From Apilactobacillus apinorum (lineage in GTDB: Bacteria; Bacillota; Bacilli; Lactobacillales; Lactobacillaceae), in contig NZ_KQ440395.1 of NCBI RefSeq assembly GCF_001281175.1, positions 414,753 to 466,119 on the forward strand: DNA of 51,367 nt, read 5' to 3'. Under the pieces are notes generated by a model, which saw nothing but the letters and a program-made list of their open reading frames with translations, was not told where the DNA came from and did no database searches. Shown in pieces: positions 35,079 through 43,294 of the stretch (the first letter of the stretch is position 1; every line of letters begins with the position of its first letter). The translations under genes were made by a program, and so were the position numbers.

Positions 35079-35119
35079 AAAATTACTTTTTATATTATAA
35101 TGAATAATACGAAATTAAA

Positions 35120-35347
35120 TTAAGCAAGTTGGCTTAATTGATCTGGTCTAAAACCTGAAATTGAGTCAATACCATCAGCTTCAACAACTGGTAATGACAT
35201 AAAACCTTTTGATTTTAAGTATGATACGTATTCTGGTTCTTCATTGATGTTTCTTTCGATAAAATCGATATCGTGTTCGCTTAAAAAGCGCTTTGTCATT
35301 TTGCATTGCATACAATTGTTTTTTGAATATACAGTAACTTGTGCCAT
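35120..35347 (-). CDS. nrdH: Glutaredoxin-like NrdH electron donor
   Basis: This 75-residue redoxin reduces the C-terminal cysteines of NrdE and is itself reduced by thioredoxin reductase. The active site is C-M-Q-C (residues 13-16), and the NrdH-typical S-G-F-R-P-D segment is near residue 64-69. GGGAGC lies about 9 nt before the ATG. It is first gene of nrdH-nrdE-nrdF; the leader contains a 21-bp direct repeat and paired NrdR boxes lie further upstream. Confidence 0.96.
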   Translation of the reverse strand: MAQVTVYSKNNCMQCKMTKRFLSEHDIDFIERNINEEPEYVSYLKSKGFMSLPVVEADGIDSISGFRPDQLSQLA

Positions 35348-35369
35348 GTGTATTGCTCCCTTTCTGTTG

Positions 35370-35410
35370 ACGAATATGTATTTCTTTTAAACGAAATATG
35401 TATTCCTTTT
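35370..35410 (-). repeat. Tandem ~20-bp direct repeat in the nrdH leader
   Basis: Copy 1 at 35370-35388 starts ACGAATATGTATTTC and copy 2 at 35391-35410 starts ACGAAATATGTATTCC. They differ by one base and one insertion. The 21-bp period equals two helical turns. Function unknown. Confidence 0.8.
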
Positions 35411-35466
35411 TCTCTTAATTTATATATAAAAGTTTACACCAGAAAAGAAAAAAATCAAATAAAAAA

Positions 35467-35482
35467 ACACCATATTTAGTGT
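35467..35482. promoter_or_regulatory. NrdR box 1
   Basis: ACACCATATTTAGTGT closely matches the published NrdR box pattern (acaCwAtATaTwGtgt). NrdR represses ribonucleotide reductase genes according to ATP/dATP levels. Confidence 0.8.
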
Positions 35483-35498
35483 TGAAAATGTTTACAAT

Positions 35499-35514
35499 CT
35501 ACTAGATACAGTGT
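35499..35514. promoter_or_regulatory. NrdR box 2
   Basis: CTACTAGATACAGTGT matches the box less perfectly. It starts 32 bp after box 1, leaving the 16-bp spacing (three helical turns centre to centre) typical of paired NrdR sites. Confidence 0.65.
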
Positions 35515-35558
35515 GTTAGAGAATTTTAAAAATTTTTAATTTAAGGATCTGATTTCAA

Positions 35559-36164
35559 ATGAACGAATTTTATTATACACCAAATCCAAACGTTGTCCAT
35601 GAACTTCACACATGGAATTTTAATTTGTTAGGAAACAATTTAACCTTCACGACCGACAATGGCGTGTTCTCTAAGCGAACAGTAGACTTCGGTTCTAAAA
35701 CATTAGTTGAAAGTGTAAATATGGAAAAAATCCCCGATGGAAATGTATTAGATTTGGGATGTGGATATGGTCCAATGGCAATTGCTTTAGCTAAGCATCA
35801 CCAAGATAGAGTGTTTGAAATGGTTGATGTAAATAATTTAGCATTAGAATTAGCTGTTAAAAACGCTGAACAAAATCATGTTTCTAACGTAAAAATTCAT
35901 AATTCTAATATTTATGAAACAGTTGAAGACAAGTTTGCTGCCATCATTACTAATCCACCAGTAAGAGCCGGAAAAGATGTTGTTGACGGCATGATTGAAG
36001 GAGCGGTATCTCATTTAGTGCCAAATGGAACACTAACTGTAGTTTTACAAAAGAAGCAAGGGGCACCATCAGCTAAAAAATTAATGACATCATTATTTGG
36101 TAACTGTGAAATCATTAAAAAGAATAAGGGATACTATATCTTGGAAAGTGTTTACAATGGATAA
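35559..36164 (+). CDS. Class I methyltransferase, RsmC-like (YbxB family)
   Basis: This 201-residue S-adenosylmethionine-dependent enzyme is probably a 16S rRNA guanine-N2 methyltransferase. The SAM-binding motif is D-L-G-C-G-Y-G-P (about residues 65-72) and the catalytic motif is T-N-P-P-V-R-A-G (about 132-139), the N-P-P-[FV] form used for exocyclic amino groups. It corresponds to the C-terminal half of E. coli RsmC, as usual in Firmicutes. It overlaps tadA by 8 nt and so forms a translation-related pair. Its upstream region contains the NrdR boxes, so it might share that control. Confidence 0.88.
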   Translation: MNEFYYTPNPNVVHELHTWNFNLLGNNLTFTTDNGVFSKRTVDFGSKTLVESVNMEKIPDGNVLDLGCGYGPMAIALAKHHQDRVFEMVDVNNLALELAVKNAEQNHVSNVKIHNSNIYETVEDKFAAIITNPPVRAGKDVVDGMIEGAVSHLVPNGTLTVVLQKKQGAPSAKKLMTSLFGNCEIIKKNKGYYILESVYNG

Positions 36165-36660
36165 TTCAGCGGAAAAATACATGCAAGAGGCATTATTTGA
36201 AGCCAAGAAAGCATACTTAATTGATGAAGTGCCAATTGGCGCGATTGTTGTGCATAATGGCAAAATCATCGGTAGAGGTCATAACTTAAGAGAGCATAGT
36301 AATGTTGCTATGGACCATGCAGAAGTGATTGCAATTGATGAGGCTTGTCGTTATCTAGGTAGTTGGCGATTGGAAGATTGCGATTTATATGTGACAATTG
36401 AACCTTGCTTAATGTGTGCTGGAACGATTATTAATTCACGAATTAAAAGAGTTTTTTATGGTGCTGACGATACAAAAGCGGGAGCAGCTAAAAGTTTGTA
36501 TCAAGTTTTTGCTGATGATAGATTAAACCATCAGGTGGAATTACATTCAGGAATTATCAACACAGAATGTAGCAATATAATGAAGAGTTTCTTTAAAATG
36601 AAAAGAAAGAAACGAAAAGAACAAAGGAAAAAATTAAACTTGAAAAAAGTTTTTCAATAA
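36157..36660 (+). CDS. tadA: tRNA-specific adenosine deaminase
   Basis: TadA converts wobble A34 of tRNA to inosine, classically only in tRNA-Arg(ACG). The zinc site is D-H-A-E-V (about residues 55-59, with the catalytic Glu) and E-P-C-L-M-C-A-G (about 85-92). At 167 residues it carries a strongly basic tail (K-R-K-K-R-K-E-Q-R-K-K), suited to tRNA binding. The ATG at 36157 is chosen for the GGAAAG site 9 nt upstream; it overlaps the preceding stop. This window also encodes a tRNA-Leu with A34, a possible extra substrate. Confidence 0.94.
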   Translation: MDNSAEKYMQEALFEAKKAYLIDEVPIGAIVVHNGKIIGRGHNLREHSNVAMDHAEVIAIDEACRYLGSWRLEDCDLYVTIEPCLMCAGTIINSRIKRVFYGADDTKAGAAKSLYQVFADDRLNHQVELHSGIINTECSNIMKSFFKMKRKKRKEQRKKLNLKKVFQ

Positions 36661-36668
36661 GTTAATAT
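36640..36668 (+). promoter_or_regulatory. Promoter of SRP RNA
   Basis: TTGAAA (36640-36645), 17 bp, TAATAT (36663-36668). It overlaps the end of tadA and predicts initiation near 36675, at the start of the SRP RNA fold. Confidence 0.65.
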
Positions 36669-36673
36669 TATTA

Positions 36674-36768
36674 ATGCCGTAAGGCCTGGAAGCAAAGTTG
36701 TGTTTACGAACCGTGTCAGATCCGAAAGGAAGCAGCACTAAGTATTCTACGCTTGTGCTTCTTGTTTT
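36674..36768 (+). ncRNA. ffs: Signal recognition particle RNA, small bacterial type
   Basis: The conserved apical domain is clear: GTGTCAGATCC, a GAAA tetraloop, then GGAAGCAGCAC (about 36712-36738), the Ffh-binding helix 8. The outer helix pairs GAAGCAAAG near 36689 with CTTGTGCTTC near 36753-36762, followed by a T-run. The length of about 95 nt is the short form. Its place before dnaX is standard in lactobacilli. Ends are estimated within a few bases. Confidence 0.93.
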
Positions 36769-36777
36769 TTATACAAA

Positions 36778-36817
36778 TAAACTCTTAGTCAAATCTTGGC
36801 TAAGAGGTTTTTTTATT
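36778..36817 (+). terminator. Second terminator after SRP RNA
   Basis: TCTTAGTC pairs with GGCTAAGA, extended by AAAC/GTTT with one bulged base, followed by seven T. Confidence 0.82.
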
Positions 36818-36896
36818 TTAAGGGAAAACGATAATGGAATAATTCATCGATAGAATATATAATATATATAACTAGTTTTATGAAAGGGAGTTTTCC

Positions 36897-38702
36897 ATGA
36901 GTTATCAAGCTTTATACCGTGTATGGAGACCGCAACGTTTTGATGATGTGATTGGACAAGATGTAATCACAACTACATTAAAGAATGCGATTATCACCAA
37001 TCAATTGAGTCATGCTTATTTATTTGCAGGTCCTAGGGGAACTGGAAAAACTTCCGACGCTAAGATTTTAGCGAAGGCAATTAATTGTCCTAATCAAAAA
37101 GATGGAGAACCTTGTAATGAGTGTGAGATTTGTCAAAGCATTACTAATGGAACATTGAATGATGTTATCGAAATCGATGCCGCATCCAATAATGGGGTTG
37201 AAGAAATTAGAGATGTTAGAGACAAAGCGAAATATGCACCAACACAAGCTACTTACAAAGTTTATATTATTGATGAAGTTCATATGCTTTCTACCGGAGC
37301 TTTTAATGCACTTCTAAAGACATTAGAAGAACCACCAGCACATGTTATCTTCATCTTGGCAACTACAGAACCACAAAAGATTCCCGCTACAATTATTTCT
37401 CGTGTTCAAAGATTTGATTTCAAACGAATCACGTCTCAAGATATTCTATCTAGAATGGAATTTATCCTGAACGAAAAAGGCATTGAATATGATGATCAAG
37501 CACTTAGAGTGATTGCAAAGTCTGCTGAAGGTGGGATGCGTGATGCGCTAAGTATCTTGGATCAAGTTTTATCATTTGGTTTTGATAAGGTGACATATGA
37601 TAATGCGCTTCAAGTAACTGGAAGTGTGACCAAGTCACTGCTCGCCCAATATCTTAACAATGCTGTAAAACATGATGTTCAAGCAGCCTTATCTAATGTG
37701 CGTGAAATGTTAGATTCAGGAAAAGATGCAGAACGTTTTATTGAAGATTTAATTAAGTATTGCCAAGATATTCTGTTGTATCAACAATCACCAGAAATGG
37801 TTGAAGAAGTCGAATTAGGGGTTATTGATGATAACTTTAAGGCGTTAACAGAATCAATTGATGCATCAACTATCTATCAAATGATTGTTGATTTGAATGA
37901 TATTCAAAATCAAATGAAATACACAATGCATCCAGACGTTTACCTAGATGTGTTAACAGTTAAATTGGCATCTACTCAAGCACAACCAGCTACTAACGTT
38001 ACTTCTGCATCAAGTAGTCAAAACGTAGAAAACAACGTGGACATAGCTGATAACTCAACGATTCGTGCGCTAAAAGATCAAATTAATTCTTTGCAAAAAC
38101 AAGTGGAGGAATTAACTAAAAATGGTGTTCAAGTAAAGGCTGAATCCTCTAAACCAGTTGAAAAGCCAAAACGTTCAACTAATAGAAACAATGCTAGATC
38201 TACTGGGAAAGTTAATGTTACCAAGATTTATCCAATTTTGGATAACGCCACCAGAGAAGATTTGAATAATGTTAAAAATATTTGGGATGAACTTTTAGGA
38301 GAACTAGACGTCACACAACGTGCACTTATGAAAGTTTCTAAACCAGTTGCAGCAAGTCATGACGGAATTGTTGTCTCATTTGAATATGCGTTCTTATTCC
38401 AAAAAGCTAGCAATGATCAAAAATTACTTGACGATTTATCCAACGGACTAGATCGTATATTACACAATATTCCTGATTTTATTTTCATTCCTTCTGACCA
38501 ATGGCCAGAAATTAGAAAAGGTTATATTGTCGCTCAAAAGAATGGTGGTAGAGAAGTAAAATCACCAAACCTTGATTCTAGTGTTGAAAATCCAGGTGAA
38601 AACGATGATAATAATATTGAAAAATCAGAAGAAAATTCTAAATTAGTAAAACAAGCAACACAATTATTCGGTGAAGAAATAATTGATGTTAAAGATGATT
38701 AA
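36897..38702 (+). CDS. dnaX: DNA polymerase III subunits gamma and tau
   Basis: This AAA+ clamp-loader subunit of 601 residues has Walker A G-P-R-G-T-G-K-T-S (about residues 45-53), a four-cysteine zinc module (C-P-N ... C-N-E-C-E-I-C) and the Walker B I-D-E-V-H-M-L. The SRC-type arginine finger region is I-S-R-V-Q-R. The C-terminal tau part is present, with a low-complexity linker (about 360-440). I see no slippery A-run frameshift site. AAGGGAG precedes the ATG. It leads the dnaX-ebfC-recR-yaaL cluster. Confidence 0.97.
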   Translation: MSYQALYRVWRPQRFDDVIGQDVITTTLKNAIITNQLSHAYLFAGPRGTGKTSDAKILAKAINCPNQKDGEPCNECEICQSITNGTLNDVIEIDAASNNGVEEIRDVRDKAKYAPTQATYKVYIIDEVHMLSTGAFNALLKTLEEPPAHVIFILATTEPQKIPATIISRVQRFDFKRITSQDILSRMEFILNEKGIEYDDQALRVIAKSAEGGMRDALSILDQVLSFGFDKVTYDNALQVTGSVTKSLLAQYLNNAVKHDVQAALSNVREMLDSGKDAERFIEDLIKYCQDILLYQQSPEMVEEVELGVIDDNFKALTESIDASTIYQMIVDLNDIQNQMKYTMHPDVYLDVLTVKLASTQAQPATNVTSASSSQNVENNVDIADNSTIRALKDQINSLQKQVEELTKNGVQVKAESSKPVEKPKRSTNRNNARSTGKVNVTKIYPILDNATREDLNNVKNIWDELLGELDVTQRALMKVSKPVAASHDGIVVSFEYAFLFQKASNDQKLLDDLSNGLDRILHNIPDFIFIPSDQWPEIRKGYIVAQKNGGREVKSPNLDSSVENPGENDDNNIEKSEENSKLVKQATQLFGEEIIDVKDD

Positions 38703-38717
38703 GGAGATGGATTAATT

Positions 38718-39029
38718 ATGATGAATGGTATGAACATGGGAAAAATGATGAAACAAGTTAAGCAACTACAAAAACAAATGGGTGCTGAACAAGAACAAAT
38801 CAACAACAGTGAATTTGTTGGTAAGGCTCCTGAAGATATGGTAGTTGTTACTTTCTCAGGTGATCGTAAGATGAAAGACATGAAGATTAAGCCAGAAGCA
38901 ATCGATCCTGAAGATCCAGATATGGTTTCAGACTTAGTAATTAGTGCCGTAAATGATGCGTTATCACAAATTGAAAAGAAAACTCAAGATTCATTAGGTA
39001 AATACACTAAGGGAATCCCTGGAATGTAA
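38718..39029 (+). CDS. ebfC: Nucleoid-associated protein, YbaB/EbfC family
   Basis: This small DNA-binding dimer of 103 residues has a Met-rich N-terminus (two possible ATG starts, 38718 and 38721) and a helical region M-M-K-Q-V-K-Q-L-Q-K-Q-M. The family coats DNA and is linked to recombination genes in conserved order dnaX-ebfC-recR. AAGGAGA overlaps the end of dnaX. Its detailed role is not known. Confidence 0.95.
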   Translation: MMNGMNMGKMMKQVKQLQKQMGAEQEQINNSEFVGKAPEDMVVVTFSGDRKMKDMKIKPEAIDPEDPDMVSDLVISAVNDALSQIEKKTQDSLGKYTKGIPGM

Positions 39030-39051
39030 TAAAAAATAAAGAAGGTTAATT

Positions 39052-39651
39052 ATGCAATATCCTGAACCAATTGCTAAGTTGATCGACAGTTTTATGCGTC
39101 TACCAGGAATTGGTCATAAAACTGCAATCAGATTGGCATACTTTGTTGTTGATATGAACAAAGATGATGTTAAGAAATTCTCAGATGCATTGGATGAAAC
39201 TAAGGACAAGCTAATGTATTGCTCAACCTGTGGTAATTTAACCGATGAAGATCCATGTGTAATATGTCGTGATAGTACTAGAGATAAATCAACAGTATTA
39301 GTTGTGGAACAACCAAGAGATATTATGGTGATGGAAAAGATGAAGGATTATCATGGCTTATATCACGTTTTAAATGGGGTTTTATCTCCAATCGAAGGTA
39401 AAGGTCCAGATGAATTAAACATCAAACAGTTAATTCAACGTTTACAAGGTGATGAGGGCATTAAAGAAATCATTATTGCAACCAATGCCACTCCTGAAGG
39501 AGAAGCGACGGCGATGTATCTATCACGTTTAATCAAACCTGCAGGAATTAAGGTAACAAGATTAGCTCATGGCTTATCTGTTGGTAGTGATATTGAATAT
39601 GCTGATGAAATGACATTATCTAGAGCTGTTTCTGGAAGAACAGAAATGTAG
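39052..39651 (+). CDS. recR: Recombination protein RecR
   Basis: RecR works with RecF and RecO to load RecA on gapped DNA. The 199-residue protein contains a helix-hairpin-helix (L-P-G-I-G-H-K-T-A, about residues 17-25), a four-cysteine zinc finger (C-S-T-C-G ... C-V-I-C, about 56-73) and a Toprim domain (V-V-E-Q-P-R-D-I and E-G-E-A-T). AAGAAGG precedes the ATG. It lies 15 nt before yaaL. Confidence 0.97.
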   Translation: MQYPEPIAKLIDSFMRLPGIGHKTAIRLAYFVVDMNKDDVKKFSDALDETKDKLMYCSTCGNLTDEDPCVICRDSTRDKSTVLVVEQPRDIMVMEKMKDYHGLYHVLNGVLSPIEGKGPDELNIKQLIQRLQGDEGIKEIIIATNATPEGEATAMYLSRLIKPAGIKVTRLAHGLSVGSDIEYADEMTLSRAVSGRTEM

Positions 39652-39665
39652 GAGTAGTGATTTAT

Positions 39666-39914
39666 ATGTTTGGATTTAGAAGATTTCCACATAACGTTGG
39701 TCAACAATATGACGAATTTTTGTTAGACTCTATTGATCGTGCTAAGTATCAATGGGATCACGCAATCGAAACAGAAGAAGCAATTTTCGAAGTTGATGGA
39801 GAAATTGTTGCTCAAACAAGACTAGCTCGTGAAAAATATTTATTTTTATATCGAGAAGCAAGAGAAAGAAAAGTTTCCAATAATCGTATTCAATCTTCAG
39901 TTATTGATTACTAA
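39666..39914 (+). CDS. yaaL: DUF2508 (YaaL-like) protein
   Basis: This 82-residue, charged and probably helical protein of unknown function (F-G-F-R-R-F-P at the start) is always found near recR in Firmicutes. The ATG at 39666 is used because GGAG at 39651-39654 is 11 nt upstream; a GTG at 39657 would overlap that site. A terminator follows. Its presence in the replication/recombination cluster is the only clue to its role. Confidence 0.88.
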   Translation: MFGFRRFPHNVGQQYDEFLLDSIDRAKYQWDHAIETEEAIFEVDGEIVAQTRLAREKYLFLYREARERKVSNNRIQSSVIDY

Positions 39915-39951
39915 AAAGGTGTCTTTATTCTTTGGAATAAGACACTTTTTA
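39913..39951 (+). terminator. Terminator of the dnaX-yaaL cluster
   Basis: AAAAAGGTGTCTT pairs with AAGACACTTTTT, with an inner ATTC/GAAT stem. Confidence 0.88.
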
Positions 39952-40021
39952 TTTATTGTTAATTTGTTGAAAATGTTAAATTAAAGTACAATAATGTATA
40001 AAGATGAAAGTAGGGGTAGAT

Positions 40022-40666
40022 ATGGCTGGCAAGTTTATAACATTTGAAGGTACCGATGGAGCTGGAAAGACAACCATTTTAAACATGGTATTGGAGTATT
40101 TAAAGGATACTATGGGTGATCAACTAGTAACTAGTCGTGAACCGGGTGGAAATCCAATTGCTGAAAGTATTCGAGAAGTTATTTTGGATCGTCAGAATAT
40201 CGAAATGGATAAAAGAACGGAGGCGTTATTATACGCAGCTGCCCGAAGACAAAATATTGAACAAACCGTTAAGCCCGCAATTGCAGCTAATAAGTTAGTA
40301 ATTTGTGATCGCTATTTAGATAGTTCAATTGCTTATCAAGGTGGTGGCCGACAAATTGGTGAAAAAGAAATTTATGAAATGAACCAATTTGCCACCGAAG
40401 GTTTTTTACCAGATTTAACGATTTACTTTAATCTTCCGGTTGAAGAAGGATTAAAGCGAATTGCCCAAAATCGGAATGAGAATGACATTGATAGATTGGA
40501 TGTAGAAACGATTGATTTTCATAATCGTGTCTATGATGCATATCAGAGATTGGCTAAACAACAACCTGAAAGAATTAAATCTGTGGATGCAACTCAATCA
40601 ATTGATGCCGTTTATCAAAATGTTTTAGAAATTTTGCAACCATATTTAGAAGAATTTAAAAAATAG
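40022..40666 (+). CDS. tmk: Thymidylate kinase
   Basis: It phosphorylates dTMP to dTDP, essential for DNA synthesis. The 214-residue protein has the P-loop F-E-G-T-D-G-A-G-K-T-T (about residues 8-18), the substrate-binding D-R-Y-L-D-S-S-I-A-Y-Q-G segment and a lid region. The ATG at 40022 is preferred because AGGGG is just upstream; the in-frame ATG at 40004 lacks a site. It is followed by darA and holB in a compact operon. Confidence 0.96.
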   Translation: MAGKFITFEGTDGAGKTTILNMVLEYLKDTMGDQLVTSREPGGNPIAESIREVILDRQNIEMDKRTEALLYAAARRQNIEQTVKPAIAANKLVICDRYLDSSIAYQGGGRQIGEKEIYEMNQFATEGFLPDLTIYFNLPVEEGLKRIAQNRNENDIDRLDVETIDFHNRVYDAYQRLAKQQPERIKSVDATQSIDAVYQNVLEILQPYLEEFKK

Positions 40667-40679
40667 GGACGTGATTTCA

Positions 40680-41006
40680 GTGAAACTTTTAATTGTAATT
40701 GTACAAAACAAAGATGCTAACAAACTTCAAAATGCCTTCGCTAAAAACGATGTGCAACAAACTAAGCTTTCAACAACTGGTGGATTTTTGAAATCCGGAA
40801 ATACTACCTTTATGATTGGAATTGAAGATGAAAGAGTCAGTGATGTTTTAGACATCATTAAGAAAGTATCAAGTAAACGTGAACAATACATGACACCGCC
40901 TGTAAACTTAGATGGTGGGGTTTCTGATTCATCATATCCAGTAAAAATTGAAGTTGGTGGCGCAACTGTAATGGAAATGCCAATGGATAATTTTTATAGA
41001 TTCTAG
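40680..41006 (+). CDS. darA: Cyclic-di-AMP receptor, PII-like DarA
   Basis: This 108-residue PII-like protein binds cyclic di-AMP as a trimer. It starts M-K-L-L-I-V-I-V-Q-N-K-D-A and contains the T-x-G-G-F-L-x-x-G-N-T-T-F-M-I-G segment typical of the family. The GTG at 40680 is chosen because AGGGA is 10 nt upstream; the frame can be opened at 40671 but without spacing. Its downstream partner is not known. The position between tmk and holB is conserved (YaaQ in Bacillus). Confidence 0.93.
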   Translation: MKLLIVIVQNKDANKLQNAFAKNDVQQTKLSTTGGFLKSGNTTFMIGIEDERVSDVLDIIKKVSSKREQYMTPPVNLDGGVSDSSYPVKIEVGGATVMEMPMDNFYRF

Positions 41007-41018
41007 TGGGGGTCAATA

Positions 41019-42029
41019 ATGACACAAAACCAAGTAATCACTGAAACAGATATTAAGCAAAAAGATTTAATGGATAATTTTTTGCGTGTTATAAAACAAA
41101 ATGAATTATCACATTCGTATCTATTTAGTGGTGAAGAAGGTGTAGGAAAGTTATCGCTAGCTTTATTCATAACAATGAGAATGTTTTGTCAGAATTTAAC
41201 TAGTGAATCAATGCCTTGTGGAGAATGCGATGAATGTCGTAGAATCACTGATTTACAACATCCAGATGTGATTGTTATCAAACCAGATGGATTAAGCATT
41301 AAAGTCGACCAAATCAGATATTTAAAATCTGAATTCTCCAAAAGTGGTTTGGAAGGTAACCAAAAGTTCTTCATTATTTGTGATGCCGAAAAGATGACGA
41401 CTGGAGCTGCAAACAGTTTATTGAAGTTCATCGAAGAACCAATGGGTAATGTTGTATCTTTCCTACTAACAACAAATCGTAATTTAATATTGCCAACAAT
41501 TATTTCTAGGACACAGGTAGTAGAGCTAAATTCACTAAGTCGAAGTGATTTTGAAGCGGAATTAGCGAAATTATCAGTAACGCCTAGTCAATATAAGTTG
41601 CTCAGTCGCTTGACTAATAGAATCTCAACAGTGCAAGAATGGCAGGAAGACGAATGGCTAGCTCATAGTATTTCTGCTGTTAGTCACTGGTTCAATTTAA
41701 TTGTAGACAATGATATTACTGCGTTTGCTGCAATTAAAACTAACGTAATGTCATTGGCAAGTGATAATAGTAAAAAACAAGTGATTATTAATATGTTATT
41801 ATCTATTTTTGAGGATGTTTTGGATGCTAAATTTACTAGTGAACATAATTTTAACTTTCCAAAACAGGCTGATAGCATTAAGAAGTTAGCTAATCATGTT
41901 AACAAATCACAGTTGATTCAAATATTAGAAGAATTATTAAGCTGTAATAAATTGATGGCGATAAATGTTAGTTATAAAAATATTTTAGAAGCAACCACAT
42001 TAAAAATAATGCGAATATTAAATAGTTAA
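41019..42029 (+). CDS. holB: DNA polymerase III subunit delta prime
   Basis: This 336-residue clamp-loader stator resembles DnaX. The degenerate P-loop is G-E-E-G-V-G-K-L-S (about residues 39-47). The zinc cysteines C-G-E-C-D-E-C and the sensor-1-like I-S-R-T-Q motif (about 163-167) are present. The ATP site is expected to be inactive. GGGGGT precedes the ATG 12 nt after darA. It is followed by yabA. Confidence 0.95.
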   Translation: MTQNQVITETDIKQKDLMDNFLRVIKQNELSHSYLFSGEEGVGKLSLALFITMRMFCQNLTSESMPCGECDECRRITDLQHPDVIVIKPDGLSIKVDQIRYLKSEFSKSGLEGNQKFFIICDAEKMTTGAANSLLKFIEEPMGNVVSFLLTTNRNLILPTIISRTQVVELNSLSRSDFEAELAKLSVTPSQYKLLSRLTNRISTVQEWQEDEWLAHSISAVSHWFNLIVDNDITAFAAIKTNVMSLASDNSKKQVIINMLLSIFEDVLDAKFTSEHNFNFPKQADSIKKLANHVNKSQLIQILEELLSCNKLMAINVSYKNILEATTLKIMRILNS

Positions 42030-42044
42030 TTGGGGTGAATTTGT

Positions 42045-42386
42045 TTGGATAAAAGAGAAATTTATGATGGCTTAAAGAATATGGAAACACAAACTCAATT
42101 AATGTTAGATAAATTTACTGAATTACGAGAAGCATTAACTGAAGTAATGGAAGAAAATGCTGAACTTAGAATTGAAAATCAACATCTTCGTGAGTTTATT
42201 GATGAACAAAAGCCTAGTAACGTTGAATCAGATTCAAATAGTAGTAATTCTAACCGTCTTTCAAATTCTAGAAAGAATCTAGAAAACCTATTTAATGAAG
42301 GTTTTCATGTATGTACAGAATTTTATGGAACTCATCGAGGAGATAGCGAAAGCTGCATTTTCTGTAATGAAATTTTAAACCGATAG
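42045..42386 (+). CDS. yabA: Replication initiation control protein YabA
   Basis: YabA binds DnaA and DnaN and limits replication initiation in Firmicutes. The 113-residue protein has an N-terminal coiled coil (about residues 5-60), a polar linker rich in Ser and Asn, and a C-terminal zinc motif H-V-C ... C-I-F-C (about 92-109). The start is TTG with GGGGTGA upstream. It sits between holB and rsmI, as in Bacillus. Confidence 0.94.
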   Translation: MDKREIYDGLKNMETQTQLMLDKFTELREALTEVMEENAELRIENQHLREFIDEQKPSNVESDSNSSNSNRLSNSRKNLENLFNEGFHVCTEFYGTHRGDSESCIFCNEILNR

Positions 42387-42401
42387 TATGGAGGTATCTC
42401 A

Positions 42402-43280
42402 GTGCAAGAACAACATAGTTTTACTGCCAATCAAAATCAAGGTAGTTTATATTTAGTTCCAACACCAATTGGAAATTTAGAAGATATGACCTTTCGGGCA
42501 ATTAAGACTTTAAAAGAAGTTGATTTAATTGCTGCTGAGAATCCCAGTCATACTCAACAATTGCTAAATCATTTTGAAATTGATACTAAAAAGATTAGTT
42601 TTAGAGAAGATAACAAAGACTATCGAATCGATGAAATTATTAATAATCTACAATCTGGATTAAATGTTGCTCAAGTTAGCGATGCAGGGATGCCATCAAT
42701 TAGTGATCCTGGACAAGAATTAGTTAAGGCTTGTGTTGAACAACATATTAACGTAATTCCGTTACCTGGTGCGAACGCTGGACTAACAGCGCTAATTGCG
42801 TCTGGATTAATGCCACAACCATTTTACTTCTTTGGATTTTTAAATCGAAAGAACAGTGAACAAATTACTGAACTAGAAGAGTTAAACAAACATACAGAGA
42901 CTTTAATTTTTTACGAAGCACCTCATCGTTTGAATAAAACATTAAAGAACATGCAAAAAGTATTCGGTGAAAATAGACAAGCTGTGCTATGTCGCGAATT
43001 AACTAAAAAGTTTGAAGAATTCGATCGTGGTAGTTTAAGTGAACTAATTCAATGGACCGAAGACAATCAAGTCCGTGGCGAATTTGTTGTCATTGTTGAT
43101 GGAAATGATAAGGCTAATGAACAAGCTGAAGAAGATGATCAATTAGCTGGTTTATCAATCAAAGAACAGGTTGATTATTTCATTTCTGATGGGATGAAAA
43201 CCAATGCATCAATTAAGGAAGTAGCCAAACTACATCAAGTCAAAAAACAAGAAATTTATAATATTTACCATGAAATATAG
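42402..43280 (+). CDS. rsmI: 16S rRNA (cytidine1402-2'-O)-methyltransferase
   Basis: This 292-residue tetrapyrrole-methylase-fold enzyme methylates the ribose of C1402 in 16S rRNA. N-terminal L-Y-L-V-P-T-P-I-G-N-L-E-D, central V-S-D-A-G-M-P-S-I-S-D-P-G and P-L-P-G-A-N-A motifs are diagnostic. The start is GTG with GGAGGT upstream. It ends the tmk-rsmI run; the thioesterase follows after 14 nt, so cotranscription continues. Confidence 0.96.
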   Translation: MQEQHSFTANQNQGSLYLVPTPIGNLEDMTFRAIKTLKEVDLIAAENPSHTQQLLNHFEIDTKKISFREDNKDYRIDEIINNLQSGLNVAQVSDAGMPSISDPGQELVKACVEQHINVIPLPGANAGLTALIASGLMPQPFYFFGFLNRKNSEQITELEELNKHTETLIFYEAPHRLNKTLKNMQKVFGENRQAVLCRELTKKFEEFDRGSLSELIQWTEDNQVRGEFVVIVDGNDKANEQAEEDDQLAGLSIKEQVDYFISDGMKTNASIKEVAKLHQVKKQEIYNIYHEI

Positions 43281-43294
43281 GGGTGTAGACGAAC

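Noticed and set aside
36897-38702. Programmed frameshift in dnaX to make gamma.
   Set aside because: No A-AAA-AAG type slippery run with a following hairpin is apparent in the gene.
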